Below are positions 15,563 through 24,785 of a stretch of 64,000 nt of DNA, piece after piece. The number at the start of each line of letters is the position of its first letter. Positions within the stretch are counted from its first letter, which is position 1. Under the pieces are notes generated by a model. It was given only the letters and a program-made list of their open reading frames with translations, did not search any database and was not told where the DNA came from. The position numbers and the translations under genes were made by a program. Origin of the DNA: Acidobacteriota bacterium. GTDB taxonomy: Bacteria; Acidobacteriota; Thermoanaerobaculia; UBA5066; Gp7-AA6. The stretch spans positions 1 through 64,000 of the forward strand of contig DAHUXD010000014.1 in assembly GCA_027307335.1 (NCBI GenBank), given 5' to 3'.

Positions 15563-16312
15563 CTGGCCCTCGTCCGCATCCAGAAGATCATCGCGTCGAG
15601 CGGCCTCGCCTCGCGCCGGGAGGCCGAGGAATGGATCCGCGAGGGCCGCGTGCGCGTCAACGGGAAGCTCGCGGCGCTCGGCGACCGCGCCGATCCGCAT
15701 AAGGACTCCGTCAAGGTGGACGAGCGCCGCATCCGCGTCGAAGCCGGCCCGAAGACCTACCTGCTGCTGAACAAGCCGAAAGGCTTCGTCACCACGGTCA
15801 GCGATCCGGAGGGCCGCGACACCGTGCTGATGCTCCTGCCGGGCCGTCTTCGAAAGACGGTGAAGCCGGTCGGCCGCCTCGACGTCCAGACCGAGGGGCT
15901 GCTCCTCCTGACGGATGACGGCGATCTCGCGCGGCTCGTCACCCACCCGTCGACGGGGTGCCCGAAGGAGTACCTGGTGAAGGTTTCCGGCGAGCCCGCG
16001 CCGGCGCGGCTCGAAAAGCTCCGGCGGGGCGTCTTCCTCGAGGGGGAGCGCACGCGCCCGTGCGAGATCGAGCGCGTCTCCGGCACGCCGCGACGCGAGG
16101 GAGCGGAGGGCAACACGTGGTTCCGCGTGACGCTGCGCGAGGGGAAGAGCCGCCAGATCCGCCGGATGTTCGCTTCGATCGGCCATCCGGTGTCGAAGCT
16201 CCGGCGCGTCGCGATCGGGCCGGTCCGCGACGAGAAGCTCCGCCCCGGCGAGAGCCGGCTGCTCCGGCCCGAAGAGGTCGCCGGCTTGCAGCGGCTCGCG
16301 AAACCGAAGTGA
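15563..16312 (+). CDS. rluB: RsuA/RluB-family 23S rRNA pseudouridine synthase (CTG start)
   Basis: 249 residues. The S4 RNA-binding domain VRIQKIIASSGLASRREAEE...GRVRVNGKLAALGDR is followed by the catalytic domain: LLNKPKGFVTT, the active-site Asp in VGRLDVQTEGLLLLTDDG, and GKSRQIRRMFASIGHPV. The first ATG/GTG/TTG (GTG 15650) would remove most of the S4 domain. CTG 15563 is preceded by GGAGGAG (15552-15558) with 4 nt between them, so CTG initiation is the best reading. RluB rather than RsuA is inferred from the scpAB context and is not certain. Confidence 0.88.
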   Translation: MALVRIQKIIASSGLASRREAEEWIREGRVRVNGKLAALGDRADPHKDSVKVDERRIRVEAGPKTYLLLNKPKGFVTTVSDPEGRDTVLMLLPGRLRKTVKPVGRLDVQTEGLLLLTDDGDLARLVTHPSTGCPKEYLVKVSGEPAPARLEKLRRGVFLEGERTRPCEIERVSGTPRREGAEGNTWFRVTLREGKSRQIRRMFASIGHPVSKLRRVAIGPVRDEKLRPGESRLLRPEEVAGLQRLAKPK

Positions 16313-16986
16313 GCGCGCCGCTGATCGTCGCGATCGACGGCCCGTCGGGCGCGGGCAAGTCCAGCGCGGCGCGGGCGCTCGCCGTCCGCCTCGGCGTGCC
16401 GTACATCGATACCGGGGCGATGTACCGCGCGGTGGGGCTCGCGGCCCGCGACCGCGGCATCCTCCTGCCGATCGAAGACGCGGAGGCGGTCGCATCGATC
16501 GCACGCCATGCGCGGATCGAGCTGATTCCGGACGCCGCCGGCAACCGCGTGCACCTCGACGGCCGGGACATCTCCGAGGAGATCCGGCGTCCCGAGATCT
16601 CGCTGTACGCCTCGGCCGTGTCGGCCATTCCGGCCGTCCGGCGCTCGCTGGTCGCCGAGCAACAGCGGCTGGGGCGGGAGCGGGGGGGCGTCATGGAGGG
16701 GCGGGACATCGGCACCCGCGTGTTTCCCGAGACCCCGTTCAAGTTCTTCCTGACCGCGGATCCGGGGGTCCGGGCCGAGCGCCGCGCCGCCGAGCTTTCG
16801 GCCCGCGGGACCCCCCAGCCGCTGGAGACGGTGCGTCGGGAGATGGAGCAGCGCGACCGGGACGACGGGTCCCGGGCCGATTCACCCCTGACCCTCGACG
16901 GCCGGTACGTCCTCATCGACTCGACGGGCAGGCCCCTGGAGGCGGTCGTGGCCGAGATCGAGCGGCGCGTCCGGGAGGCCATTTGA
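16309..16986 (+). CDS. cmk: Cytidylate kinase
   Basis: 225 residues, GTG start overlapping the upstream stop (GTGA). Phosphorylates CMP/dCMP. P-loop AIDGPSGAGKSSAARAL, YIDTGAMYRAV (CMP binding), VVMEGRDIGTRVFP-type segment (GVMEGRDIGTRVFPE) and the lid region REMEQRDRDDGSR are all present. Followed by rpsA and an HU/IHF gene, the classic cmk-rpsA-ihfB order. Confidence 0.95.
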   Translation: MSAPLIVAIDGPSGAGKSSAARALAVRLGVPYIDTGAMYRAVGLAARDRGILLPIEDAEAVASIARHARIELIPDAAGNRVHLDGRDISEEIRRPEISLYASAVSAIPAVRRSLVAEQQRLGRERGGVMEGRDIGTRVFPETPFKFFLTADPGVRAERRAAELSARGTPQPLETVRREMEQRDRDDGSRADSPLTLDGRYVLIDSTGRPLEAVVAEIERRVREAI

Positions 16987-17012
16987 CTCTGCAGGAAGGG
17001 GCAACGTAGGAT
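16983..17012 (+). promoter_or_regulatory. Candidate promoter for rpsA
   Basis: TTGACT (16983-16988), 18-nt spacer, TAGGAT (17007-17012), overlapping the cmk stop codon. The predicted start is near 17019, giving a leader of about 40-85 nt depending on which rpsA start is used. It is one of the most consensus-like promoters in the window. Confidence 0.6.
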
Positions 17013-17057
17013 ATTGCTTTGCGTCTCAGCGACTTATGAGAGGGGATCCCTTATCCA

Positions 17058-18830
17058 ATGCCGGCTGAAAATCGCAGGGAGGGAGGTCGGGAAACCGAGC
17101 CGATGGAAACAGAACAGGAACTGACGCCGCAGGAGTATCAACACCTCCTGGCCCAGTACGAGAGCTCTTTCAAGAATTTGCAGGAGGGACAGATCATCCG
17201 GGGGCGCGTTCTCTCGATCACGCCGTCCGAAGTGATCGTGGACATCGGCTACAAGTCGGAGGGCATGATCCCGCTCTCCGAGTTCACCGACTTCTCCGGC
17301 CAGGTGACGATCAAGCCGGGCGATCCGGTCGACGTCCTTCTCGAGCGCACCGAGGACCAGAACGGCTACGTCGTTCTCTCCAAGGACAAGGCCGAGAAGA
17401 TGAAGGTCTGGGACGAGGTCGAGAAGGCGTACCGCTCGGGCTCGACCGTCCGCGGCCGCGTCATCGATCGCATCAAGGGCGGACTCGCGGTCGACATCGG
17501 CGTCAAGGCGTTCCTGCCCGGCTCGCTCGTCGACGTCAAGCCGGTCAAGAACCTCGAGGCGCTCCGCGGCAAGGACCTCGACTTCAAGGTCATCTCGGTC
17601 GACAAGAAGCGCGGCAACATCGTGCTCTCGCGCAAGGCCGTCGTCGAGGTCGAGCAGGAGGCCCGCAAGAAGGAGACGCTGCAGCTCCTCGAGGAGGGGC
17701 GCGTCCTCCGCGGCGTCGTCAAGAATCTCACCGACTACGGCGCGTTCGTGGACCTGGGCGGCCTCGACGGCCTGCTGCACGTCACCGACATGTCGTGGGG
17801 GCGCGTCAATCATCCGTCCGACCTCGTGAAGGTCGGCGACGAGATCGAAGTCGTCGTCCTGAAGTTCGACCGCGAGACTGAGCGCGTCTCGCTCGGCACC
17901 AAGCAGCTGACCGAGGATCCCTGGACGCACGTGCCCGAGAAGTACCCGGCGGGCTCCCGCGTGACGGGCCGCGTCACCAACGTCACCGACTACGGCGCGT
18001 TCGTCGAGCTCGAGGGGGGCGTCGAGGGGCTGGTCCACGTCTCCGAGATGTCGTGGTCGAAGAAGATCAAGAACCCCGCGAAGGTGGTGTCGCCGGGCGA
18101 CACGGTCGAGGCGATCGTCTCCGACGTCAACCCCGAGGCGCGGCGGATCTCGCTGTCGCTGAAGGACACGCTCCCGGATCCCTGGGAGAGCGTCGCGGAG
18201 AAGTATCCGGTCGGCAGCCGCGTCTCCGGCAAGGTCCGCAACCTGACCGACTTCGGCGCGTTCGTCGAGATCGAAGAGGGCATCGACGGGCTCGTGCACG
18301 TCTCCGACATGTCGTGGACGCGCCGCGTCAAACACCCGTCCGAGGTCCTGAAGAAGGGCGACGACGTCGAAGCCGTGATCACGTCGGTCGACCAGGAGAA
18401 CCGGCGGATCTCGCTCTCGATCAAGGAATTCCAGCCGAACGACTGGCAGACCTTCAAGGACAAGCACCACCCGGGCGACGTCGTCTCCGGCGTCGTGACC
18501 CGGGTCGCGGACTTCGGCGTCTTCGTGCAGATCGAGGGGCTCGTCGAGGGCCTCATGCACGTGTCCGAGACGCCCATCCCGCGCGGCGGGAAGCCCCAGG
18601 ATCACTACAAGGAGGGCGACCCGGTCCGCGCGCGCATCCTCCGCATCGAGGATCCCGAGATGAAGGTCGGGCTCTCCGGGCTGAACGTCGACGAGGCCGC
18701 TCCGGCGGCCGAGCCGGCGCCGCCCGTGTCCGACGAGAGCGCCGCGCCCGTTCCCGCGCCCGCCGAGGGCGAGGAAGCGCCGAAGAAGAAGCGGTCGCGC
18801 AAGAAGACCGACGAGTCCCCCAAAGAGTAA
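17058..18830 (+). CDS. rpsA: 30S ribosomal protein S1
   Basis: 590 residues (575 from the second ATG at 17103; neither has an ideal Shine-Dalgarno, GAGAGGGG lies 12 nt before 17058). Six S1 OB-fold repeats are visible, starting at EGQIIRGRVLSI, GSTVRGRVIDRI, EGRVLRGVVKNLTDYGAF, GSRVTGRVTNVTDYGAF, GSRVSGKVRNLTDFGAF and GDVVSGVVTRVADFGVF, as in E. coli S1. The tail is Ala/Pro/Glu-rich and ends in a basic KKKRSRKK stretch. S1 helps recruit structured mRNAs to the 30S subunit. It has its own promoter within the cmk-rpsA-HU group. Confidence 0.93.
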   Translation: MPAENRREGGRETEPMETEQELTPQEYQHLLAQYESSFKNLQEGQIIRGRVLSITPSEVIVDIGYKSEGMIPLSEFTDFSGQVTIKPGDPVDVLLERTEDQNGYVVLSKDKAEKMKVWDEVEKAYRSGSTVRGRVIDRIKGGLAVDIGVKAFLPGSLVDVKPVKNLEALRGKDLDFKVISVDKKRGNIVLSRKAVVEVEQEARKKETLQLLEEGRVLRGVVKNLTDYGAFVDLGGLDGLLHVTDMSWGRVNHPSDLVKVGDEIEVVVLKFDRETERVSLGTKQLTEDPWTHVPEKYPAGSRVTGRVTNVTDYGAFVELEGGVEGLVHVSEMSWSKKIKNPAKVVSPGDTVEAIVSDVNPEARRISLSLKDTLPDPWESVAEKYPVGSRVSGKVRNLTDFGAFVEIEEGIDGLVHVSDMSWTRRVKHPSEVLKKGDDVEAVITSVDQENRRISLSIKEFQPNDWQTFKDKHHPGDVVSGVVTRVADFGVFVQIEGLVEGLMHVSETPIPRGGKPQDHYKEGDPVRARILRIEDPEMKVGLSGLNVDEAAPAAEPAPPVSDESAAPVPAPAEGEEAPKKKRSRKKTDESPKE

Positions 18831-18881
18831 CGGAGTGCCGGGGCGATGGAATCTTCTCCCGATCGCGAGGAGACGCGGGCG

Positions 18882-19157
18882 ATGACGAAGGCCGAGCTCA
18901 TCGAGCGGGTGGCCGTGGCCACCGACGTGACCAAGAAGCAGGCCGAGGCCATCGTCGACACTGTGTTCGAGGCGATCGTCCGTTCGCTGAAGGAGGGACA
19001 GAAGATCGAGCTCCGCGGCTTCGGCTCCTTCCGGCTTCGCGAGCGCGGCGCGCGGATGGGGCGCAACCCCAAGACGGGCGTGAAGGTCGCCGTTCCCGCG
19101 AAGAAGATCCCGTATTTCAAGCCGGGCAAGGAGCTGAAGGAACTGATCAACCGGTAA
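18882..19157 (+). CDS. HU/IHF-family DNA-binding protein
   Basis: 91 residues from ATG 18882, which has GAGGAG nine bases upstream and gives the standard start MTKAELIERVAVATDVTKK. A longer form from ATG 18846 would add 12 acidic residues. The dimerisation helices, GFGSFRLRERGARMGRNPKTG (the beta-arm) and VPAKKIPYFKPGKELKELI are typical. Its position after cmk-rpsA matches ihfB, but HU and IHF cannot be told apart here. The stop overlaps the next ATG (TAATG). Confidence 0.92.
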   Translation: MTKAELIERVAVATDVTKKQAEAIVDTVFEAIVRSLKEGQKIELRGFGSFRLRERGARMGRNPKTGVKVAVPAKKIPYFKPGKELKELINR

Positions 19158-19645
19158 TGCCGGACGTTCTCTTCGCCCCCTGGCGGTACGAGTACCTCGT
19201 GTCGGAAAAACAGCTCGGCTGCATCTTCTGCGAAGCCGCGGCTTCGCGCGACGACGACGCGTCCCTCGTCGTGTACCGCGGCCGGAGCGTCTTCGCGCTG
19301 CTCAACCGCTTCCCATACACGAACGGACACGTGATGGTCGCCCCCCTCGCGCACGAGGCGTGGCTCTCCGAGTCGAGCCCCGAGACGCTGTCGGAGCTGA
19401 TCGCGCTCGTCGCGCGGACCCAGGCGATTCTGGTCGCCGAGTACCGGACCGACGGGCTCAACGTCGGCGTGAACTTCGGAAGCGCCGCCGGGGCGGGGAT
19501 CGCCGGCCACTACCACGTCCACGCGGTGCCGCGCTGGGCGGGAGACACGAATTTCATGACGGTCGCCGGGAACGTCCGGGTCGTGCCGGAGGAGCTCTCG
19601 GTGACGCGCCGCCGACTGGCGGCTCTCTTTTCGGGAGGCGCATGA
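19157..19645 (+). CDS. HIT-family nucleotide hydrolase/phosphorylase
   Basis: 162 residues. N-terminal APWRYEYL followed by the CIFC pair (zinc or structural) and NRFPYTNGHVMVAPLAH identify the diadenosine-polyphosphate-type HIT branch. The catalytic His triad is GHYHVHAVPRW. It probably hydrolyses or phosphorolyses ApnA or related nucleotides. Coupled at both ends: TAATG with the HU gene and ATGA with the next membrane protein. Confidence 0.88.
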   Translation: MPDVLFAPWRYEYLVSEKQLGCIFCEAAASRDDDASLVVYRGRSVFALLNRFPYTNGHVMVAPLAHEAWLSESSPETLSELIALVARTQAILVAEYRTDGLNVGVNFGSAAGAGIAGHYHVHAVPRWAGDTNFMTVAGNVRVVPEELSVTRRRLAALFSGGA

Positions 19646-20034
19646 GCGCATCGGAAGAGCCGCGGCGCCGCTCGACGGCCGCGGCGATGGTGCTCGCCTG
19701 GCTGGTGCCGGGGCTCGGCCACTACTACCTCGGACGGCGCAAGACGGCCGTCGCGTTCGCGCTGATCGTGGCCGTCACCTTTCTCCTCGGACTCTCCTTT
19801 CAGGGCCGTCTGTACACGGTCGAGGAGGGGCAGCCGCTGACGATCCTCGCGACGTTCGCCGTCTACGGCGCGGGCCTCCTCAACGTCGTCGCGCGCGCGA
19901 TCTCGGAGAACCCCGGCGGGACGATCCTGTCGCCCACGTACGAATACGGCTGCGCGTATCTCCTGACGGCCGGGCTGATGAACCTGCTGCTCGTCCTCGA
20001 CGCCCACGACCTCGCGACGGGGAAGAAGCGATGA
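19642..20034 (+). CDS. DUF6677-like small membrane protein
   Basis: 130 residues, start overlapping the HIT stop (ATGA). WLVPGLGHYYLGRRKTAVAF is an amphipathic hairpin-type motif seen in TM2-like or DUF6677 proteins, followed by three or four hydrophobic segments and a polar loop (GRLYTVEEGQPLT). Function unknown. The DUF6677 assignment is by pattern only. Confidence 0.6.
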   Translation: MSASEEPRRRSTAAAMVLAWLVPGLGHYYLGRRKTAVAFALIVAVTFLLGLSFQGRLYTVEEGQPLTILATFAVYGAGLLNVVARAISENPGGTILSPTYEYGCAYLLTAGLMNLLLVLDAHDLATGKKR

Positions 20035-20219
20035 TCACGATCGTGCCGGTCGACCACTTCCTGATCATGACGATCTACGCGCTCCTCGTCTCCGGCTTCT
20101 TCGCGCTGCTCTGGAGGCAGGAGCGCCGCGAGCGCTGGAAGCTCTTCGGCCTCCTCGCCGCCTCTCTCGTGCTGGGAGGGCTCGCGGTCGCCTGGCTGAT
20201 GTATCCCTTCCCCTCGTGA
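20031..20219 (+). CDS. Small two-helix membrane protein
   Basis: 62 residues; the ATG overlaps the preceding stop (ATGA). Two hydrophobic helices (about 7-25 and 37-58) are separated by a basic, Glu/Arg-rich turn (RQERRERWK). No family recognised. The strict coupling to the upstream membrane gene, conserved reading and plausible topology support it as real. Confidence 0.6.
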   Translation: MITIVPVDHFLIMTIYALLVSGFFALLWRQERRERWKLFGLLAASLVLGGLAVAWLMYPFPS

Positions 20220-20248
20220 GGCGAAAGCCGTAAGACGGAAGCCGGCCC

Positions 20249-21394
20249 ATGAACCTCCTCCTGTCGGCCGGCGAGGCCTCCGGCGACCTCCACGGGGCGC
20301 GGCTCCTCCGGTGCCTCGCCGCGCGACGTCCGGACCTGCGCGCCTTCGGGATGGGCGGGGCGCGCCTCGTCGAGGCCGGCCTGGATCCGATCGTCCGGCG
20401 CGAGGCGCTCTCGGTCGTGGGCATCACGGAGGTCTTCGAGAAGCTGCCGGCCGTCCGGCGCGCCGTCCGCGCCCTGGACGCGGCCGCCGCGGCGCGGCGC
20501 CCGGACGCCGCCGTGCTCATCGACTTCCCCGACTTCCACGCGCTCCTCGCCCGGCGCCTCTTCCGGGCGGGCGTGCCGCTCGTGTTCTACGTCAGCCCGC
20601 AGGTCTGGGCGTGGCGGCGCGGGCGCGCGCGCACGATCGCCCGCCGGGCGCGCCGCATCGTGACGCTGTTCGCGTTCGAGACGGAGATCTACCGGCGGCT
20701 CGGGGCCGACGCCGAATGGGCCGGTCATCCGCTCGTCGAGGAGGTCGCCGAGGACCTCGCGCTTCCCTCCGCGCTCCCCGAGAAACGCCGCCGGCGGCTG
20801 GTCCTCCTGCCGGGCAGCCGCGCGGGGGAGGTGGCGCGGCACTGGCCGGTCCTCGCCGAAGCCGCGGTCCGCCTGGCACGGCGTTTCGACCTCGACGTCT
20901 TCGCCGTCCGCGCCCCCGGCCTCCCGGAGGGCCTCTTCGATGGCGCCGCCTCGCGCGGGATCGCGGTGACCGAGACGGGGCTGCACCCGCTCCTCGCGTC
21001 GGCGGATCTCGCCTTCGTGGCGTCCGGCACCGCGACGCTCGACGCCGCGCTCTGCGGCACGCCGATGGTCGTCGTCTACCGCACGTCGGCCGTCTCCCAC
21101 GCGATCGCCCGCGCGCTCGTGAAGGTCCGCTGGATCGCCCTCGTCAACATCGTGGCGGGGGAGCCGGTCGTGCCCGAGCTCATCCAGGGCGCGCTCACGC
21201 CCGAGGCGCTCGAACGCGCGGGCGCCGAGCTCCTGTCGTCGCCGGAGAAGGCGGAGACCATGCGGCGCGGCCTGGCCCGGGCGGCCCGGGCACTGGGTCC
21301 CCCCGGCGCGAGCGAGCGCGCGGCCGGGCTCGTGCTCTCCGCGCTCGGGGAGCGGGCTCCGCGGGCCGCGGCATCGGGGGCGCTCGCGCCGTGA
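20249..21394 (+). CDS. lpxB: Lipid-A-disaccharide synthase
   Basis: 381 residues, GT19 glycosyltransferase joining UDP-diacylglucosamine and lipid X. The N-terminal LLLSAGEASGDLHGARLL is diagnostic. FYVSPQVWAWRRGRARTI, GHPLVEE, LLPGSRAGEV and the donor-site ASGTATLDAALCGTPMVVVY complete the family pattern. Peripheral membrane enzyme. Its stop overlaps the GTG of msbA, linking lipid A synthesis to its export. Confidence 0.95.
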   Translation: MNLLLSAGEASGDLHGARLLRCLAARRPDLRAFGMGGARLVEAGLDPIVRREALSVVGITEVFEKLPAVRRAVRALDAAAAARRPDAAVLIDFPDFHALLARRLFRAGVPLVFYVSPQVWAWRRGRARTIARRARRIVTLFAFETEIYRRLGADAEWAGHPLVEEVAEDLALPSALPEKRRRRLVLLPGSRAGEVARHWPVLAEAAVRLARRFDLDVFAVRAPGLPEGLFDGAASRGIAVTETGLHPLLASADLAFVASGTATLDAALCGTPMVVVYRTSAVSHAIARALVKVRWIALVNIVAGEPVVPELIQGALTPEALERAGAELLSSPEKAETMRRGLARAARALGPPGASERAAGLVLSALGERAPRAAASGALAP

Positions 21395-23256
21395 CGACGC
21401 TCCCGCGCCTGCTTCGCTACTTCCGGCGATACGCGCTGCGGGCGACGCTCGCGCTGGTGGCGATGGCGCTCGTCGCGGCGGCGACGGTGTCCCTTCTCTT
21501 CCTCCTGAAGAAGGTCATCGACGAGGTGCTCGGCGCCGGCGCGGCGGGAGCGCTCGCCGGCCTCGGCGCCGCGGGCTCGAGCCGCACGGCCCCCCTCCTC
21601 GCGCTGCTCGAGCGGGCCTACGACGCCGCGAGCGCCGCGACCCGGTCGATGGGCCTCGACGCGCGCTGGGCCGTGCCGCTGCTCCTCGTCGCCTCGCTCC
21701 TCGTCAAGAACGTCTTCGCCTACCTCTCGGAGTACGCGCTGAACGCGATCGGCCTCGGCATGGTCCGCGACCTCCGGAGCGACGCGTACCGCGCGATCCT
21801 CGACCAGTCGACGCGCTTCTCGGCGGAGACGGCGTCGGGCGAGCTCATGAGCCGTCTCCTGTCGGACGCCGAGCAGATCCAGGCGGCCTTCGGCTCCCGA
21901 CTCGCCGACTTCGTGCAGGGGACCCTGACGATGGGCCTCGTGCTCGTCTACGTCTTCTCGCTGAACTTCCGGCTCGCGGCGGCCTTCCTGCTCGTCGCGC
22001 CCCTCGTCGTGCTGCCGATCGCGGCGAACTTCCGCTCGCTCCGCGGCGCGAGCTTCGCGGCCCGCGAGCGCGTCGGCGAGATGGGCGCCCTCCTCGGGGA
22101 GACGCTGCGCGGCCATCGGCTCATCAAGACGTTCGCGATGGAGGACTTCGAGGCGGACCGCTTCGACGCCGCGAACCGGCGCTACTACGCGGCCAGCCGC
22201 CAGACCGTGCGCCTGCAGGCCCTGAACTCTCCGCTCATGGAGATCCTCGCCGGGATCGGCCTCGCGCTCGTTTTCGTCTACGCGGCCGGGCAGATCCGCG
22301 CGGGGCAGATGACGGTCGGCGGCCTCTTGTCCTTCCTCGCCGCGATCCTCATGCTGTACAAGCCGCTGAAGGACGTCACGAAGACGAACATCGTGCTCCA
22401 GGTCGCGCTCGCGGCGGCCGACCGGCTGTTCGACGTGATCGACGGCAAGAACGACATCGTCGAGAAGCCCGGCGCGGCGCCGCTGCCGCCCTTTTCCTCG
22501 CGCCTCCGCTGGGAGGGCGTCCACTTCGCCTACGGCGTGGAGAAGGTCCTCCAGGGCGTGGATCTGACGATCGCGCGCGGCGAGACCCTGGCGCTCGTCG
22601 GCCCGTCCGGCGCCGGCAAGACGACGCTCGTGAACCTGCTGCCGCGCCTCTACGACCCGACGTCCGGACGCGTGACGATCGACGGCGCCGACCTGCGGGA
22701 CGTCACGCTGCGCTCGCTCCGGCTCCAGATCGGGCTCGTGACCCAGGAGACGATCCTGTTCGACACGAGCGTGCGCGAGAACATCGCCTACGGCGAGAAA
22801 ACGCCCTCGGAGGAGCGCGTCCGCGCCGCGGCGCGCGCGGCATGCGCCGACGAGTTCATCGAGCGCCTGCCGCAGGGCTACGGCTCGCCGGTGGGCGAGG
22901 GCGGACGGCGCCTGTCCGGCGGACAGCGGCAGCGCCTCGCCATCGCGCGCGCGATCTACAAGGACGCGCCCATCCTCATCCTCGACGAGGCGACCTCGCA
23001 GCTCGATGCGGAGTCCGAGGCGCTCGTCGCCCGCGCGCTCTCGAACCTGATGCTCGGCCGCACGACGCTCGTCATCGCGCACCGCCTCTCCACCGTTCGC
23101 CGCGCGGACCGGATCGCGGTGCTCGAGGGCGGCCGCATCGTCGAGGAGGGCAGCCACAGCGAGCTCTTGACTCGCCGCGGCCTCTATCGCAGGCTCCACG
23201 ACATGCAGCAGTTCGCGGACGACCACGCCGCGCCCGCGTCCCCCACCGCCTCATGA
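21391..23256 (+). CDS. msbA: Lipid A export ABC transporter (MsbA-type)
   Basis: 621-residue half-transporter, GTG start in GTGA overlap. Six membrane helices (about residues 12-320) are followed by an ATPase domain: Walker A GPSGAGKTTLV, Q-loop VTQETILFD, signature LSGGQRQRLAIARA, Walker B ILILDEATSQLD and the H-loop IAHRLSTV. Sequence alone fits any exporter-type ABC protein; lpxB directly upstream argues for flipping lipid A core. Ends four bases into yicC. Confidence 0.88.
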   Translation: MTTLPRLLRYFRRYALRATLALVAMALVAAATVSLLFLLKKVIDEVLGAGAAGALAGLGAAGSSRTAPLLALLERAYDAASAATRSMGLDARWAVPLLLVASLLVKNVFAYLSEYALNAIGLGMVRDLRSDAYRAILDQSTRFSAETASGELMSRLLSDAEQIQAAFGSRLADFVQGTLTMGLVLVYVFSLNFRLAAAFLLVAPLVVLPIAANFRSLRGASFAARERVGEMGALLGETLRGHRLIKTFAMEDFEADRFDAANRRYYAASRQTVRLQALNSPLMEILAGIGLALVFVYAAGQIRAGQMTVGGLLSFLAAILMLYKPLKDVTKTNIVLQVALAAADRLFDVIDGKNDIVEKPGAAPLPPFSSRLRWEGVHFAYGVEKVLQGVDLTIARGETLALVGPSGAGKTTLVNLLPRLYDPTSGRVTIDGADLRDVTLRSLRLQIGLVTQETILFDTSVRENIAYGEKTPSEERVRAAARAACADEFIERLPQGYGSPVGEGGRRLSGGQRQRLAIARAIYKDAPILILDEATSQLDAESEALVARALSNLMLGRTTLVIAHRLSTVRRADRIAVLEGGRIVEEGSHSELLTRRGLYRRLHDMQQFADDHAAPASPTAS

Positions 23257-24143
23257 CGATCCGCAGCATGACGGGGTTCGGCCGCGCGAGCGGCCCCGCG
23301 GGGCCGCACCGCACCGCCGAGGTCGCGGCGCGGAGCGTCAACGCGCGGTTCCTCGACATCACCATCAAGACGCGGGAGAGCGAGGCCGCGCTGGAGCCGG
23401 TCGTCCGCCGCGCGTTCGCGCGCCGGCTGCATCGCGGGAAGGTCGAGGTCGCCCTGCGGCTGAAGCGGACGACGGCGTCGGAAGCGGAGATCACGGTGGA
23501 CGAGGCGCTCCTCGAGGCCCTCCTCGCCAGGATCACGGACCTCTCCCGCCGCTATCCGATCGAGGGGCGGCTGTCGGTCCGAGATCTGATGACGATCCCG
23601 CAGGCGGTCGTGGTCGAGGCCCCCGGCGAGTCGTTCACCGAGGAGGAGATCGCGGCGGTCGAGGCGCTGGCCGAGGCGGCGGCCGCCGCGCTCGCGGACA
23701 TGCGCGCCGCCGAGGGCGCGGCGATCGCGGCCGACCTCCTGGGGCGGCTCGACGTGCTGCGGCAGAAGACCGGGGTGCTCGCCGGGCGAAGGGAGGAGAT
23801 CGCGCGGCGGCTCGCCGAGACGCTCCGCGAACGCGTGCGCGCCCTGTTCCCCGACGTGGCCCTCGACCCCGCGCGCCTCGAGCAGGAGGCGGCGCTCGCG
23901 GCCGACCGATCGGACGTCGCCGAGGAGCTCCAGCGTCTTCAGGGGCACCTCGAGCAGTTCGAGGGAATCCTCCGCTCCGCGGACGGCTCGGTCGGCAAGA
24001 AGCTCGACTTCCTGACGCAGGAGATCCTCCGGGAGCTCAACACCCTCGGCTCGAAGAGCCGGGACCTCGCCTCGACCCGCGAGGTCCTCGACATGAAGTC
24101 GGAGACCGAGAAGATCCGGGAACAGGTCCAGAACGTCGAATGA
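23253..24143 (+). CDS. yicC: YicC-family endoribonuclease
   Basis: 296 residues, ATGA overlap with msbA. MTIRSMTGFGRASG and SVNARFLDITIKTRE are the YicC N-terminal signature; the C-terminus FLTQEILRELNTLGSKSRD and the helix ending QNVE are equally characteristic. Members are stress-related endoribonucleases. The yicC-gmk-rpoZ-coaBC order is widespread in bacteria. Confidence 0.93.
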   Translation: MTIRSMTGFGRASGPAGPHRTAEVAARSVNARFLDITIKTRESEAALEPVVRRAFARRLHRGKVEVALRLKRTTASEAEITVDEALLEALLARITDLSRRYPIEGRLSVRDLMTIPQAVVVEAPGESFTEEEIAAVEALAEAAAAALADMRAAEGAAIAADLLGRLDVLRQKTGVLAGRREEIARRLAETLRERVRALFPDVALDPARLEQEAALAADRSDVAEELQRLQGHLEQFEGILRSADGSVGKKLDFLTQEILRELNTLGSKSRDLASTREVLDMKSETEKIREQVQNVE

Positions 24144-24769
24144 CCGCTCCGCCGTCGGGGTTCCTCTTCATCGTCTCCTCGCCTTCCGGCGGCGGGAAGA
24201 CGACGCTCATCCGACGGCTTCTCACGCACCCGCCCGACGGCAAGCCGCTCCACTTCTCCGTCTCGCACACGACGCGTCCGAGGCGCGACGGAGAGGCGGA
24301 CGGCCGCGAGTACCACTTCGTCAGCGCGACCGTCTTCGAGACCATGGCGCGCAACGCCGAGTTCCTCGAGCACAACGAGGTGCACGGCAACTTCTACGGC
24401 ACGGCGAAGTCCGAGGTGCTGCCGCGGCTCGCCGCCGGCGACGACGTCATCCTCGACATCGACGTCCAGGGCGCGCGCGACATCCGCACGGCCCATCCCG
24501 AGGCGATCTCGATCTTCATCGTGCCCTCGTCGAAGGCCGAGCTCGAGCGGCGCCTGCGGCAGCGGGGGCTCGATGGGGAAGACGCGATCCGGAAGCGCCT
24601 GATCAACGCGGCCAAGGAAATCGAGCAAGTCGAGTCTTTTCAGTATGTTATCGTGAACGAGGAGCTCGAGCGGGCCGCTCTTGAGTTAGAATCCGTGATT
24701 CGCGCGTCGCGCCTGGCGCCTTCGCGGCAGGCACGGGTACTCGAACGCTTGCGCAAGGACTTCCGCTGA
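24140..24769 (+). CDS. gmk: Guanylate kinase
   Basis: 209 residues, ATGA overlap with yicC. P-loop SSPSGGGKTTLIRRL, the GMP-binding SHTTRPRRDGEADGREYHFV and the lid KRLINAAKEIE are intact. Around 24640-24695 the codons become unusually AT-rich for this genome, including a TTA leucine codon, and a TAGAAT (24687-24692) could be a weak internal promoter for rpoZ. Confidence 0.95.
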   Translation: MTAPPSGFLFIVSSPSGGGKTTLIRRLLTHPPDGKPLHFSVSHTTRPRRDGEADGREYHFVSATVFETMARNAEFLEHNEVHGNFYGTAKSEVLPRLAAGDDVILDIDVQGARDIRTAHPEAISIFIVPSSKAELERRLRQRGLDGEDAIRKRLINAAKEIEQVESFQYVIVNEELERAALELESVIRASRLAPSRQARVLERLRKDFR

Positions 24770-24785
24770 AAGAGGTTGGAGAAAA

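Noticed and set aside
21076-23226. 716-codon minus-strand frame opposite lpxB/msbA
   Set aside because: Antisense shadow with no recognisable domain; both plus-strand genes are complete and motif-rich.
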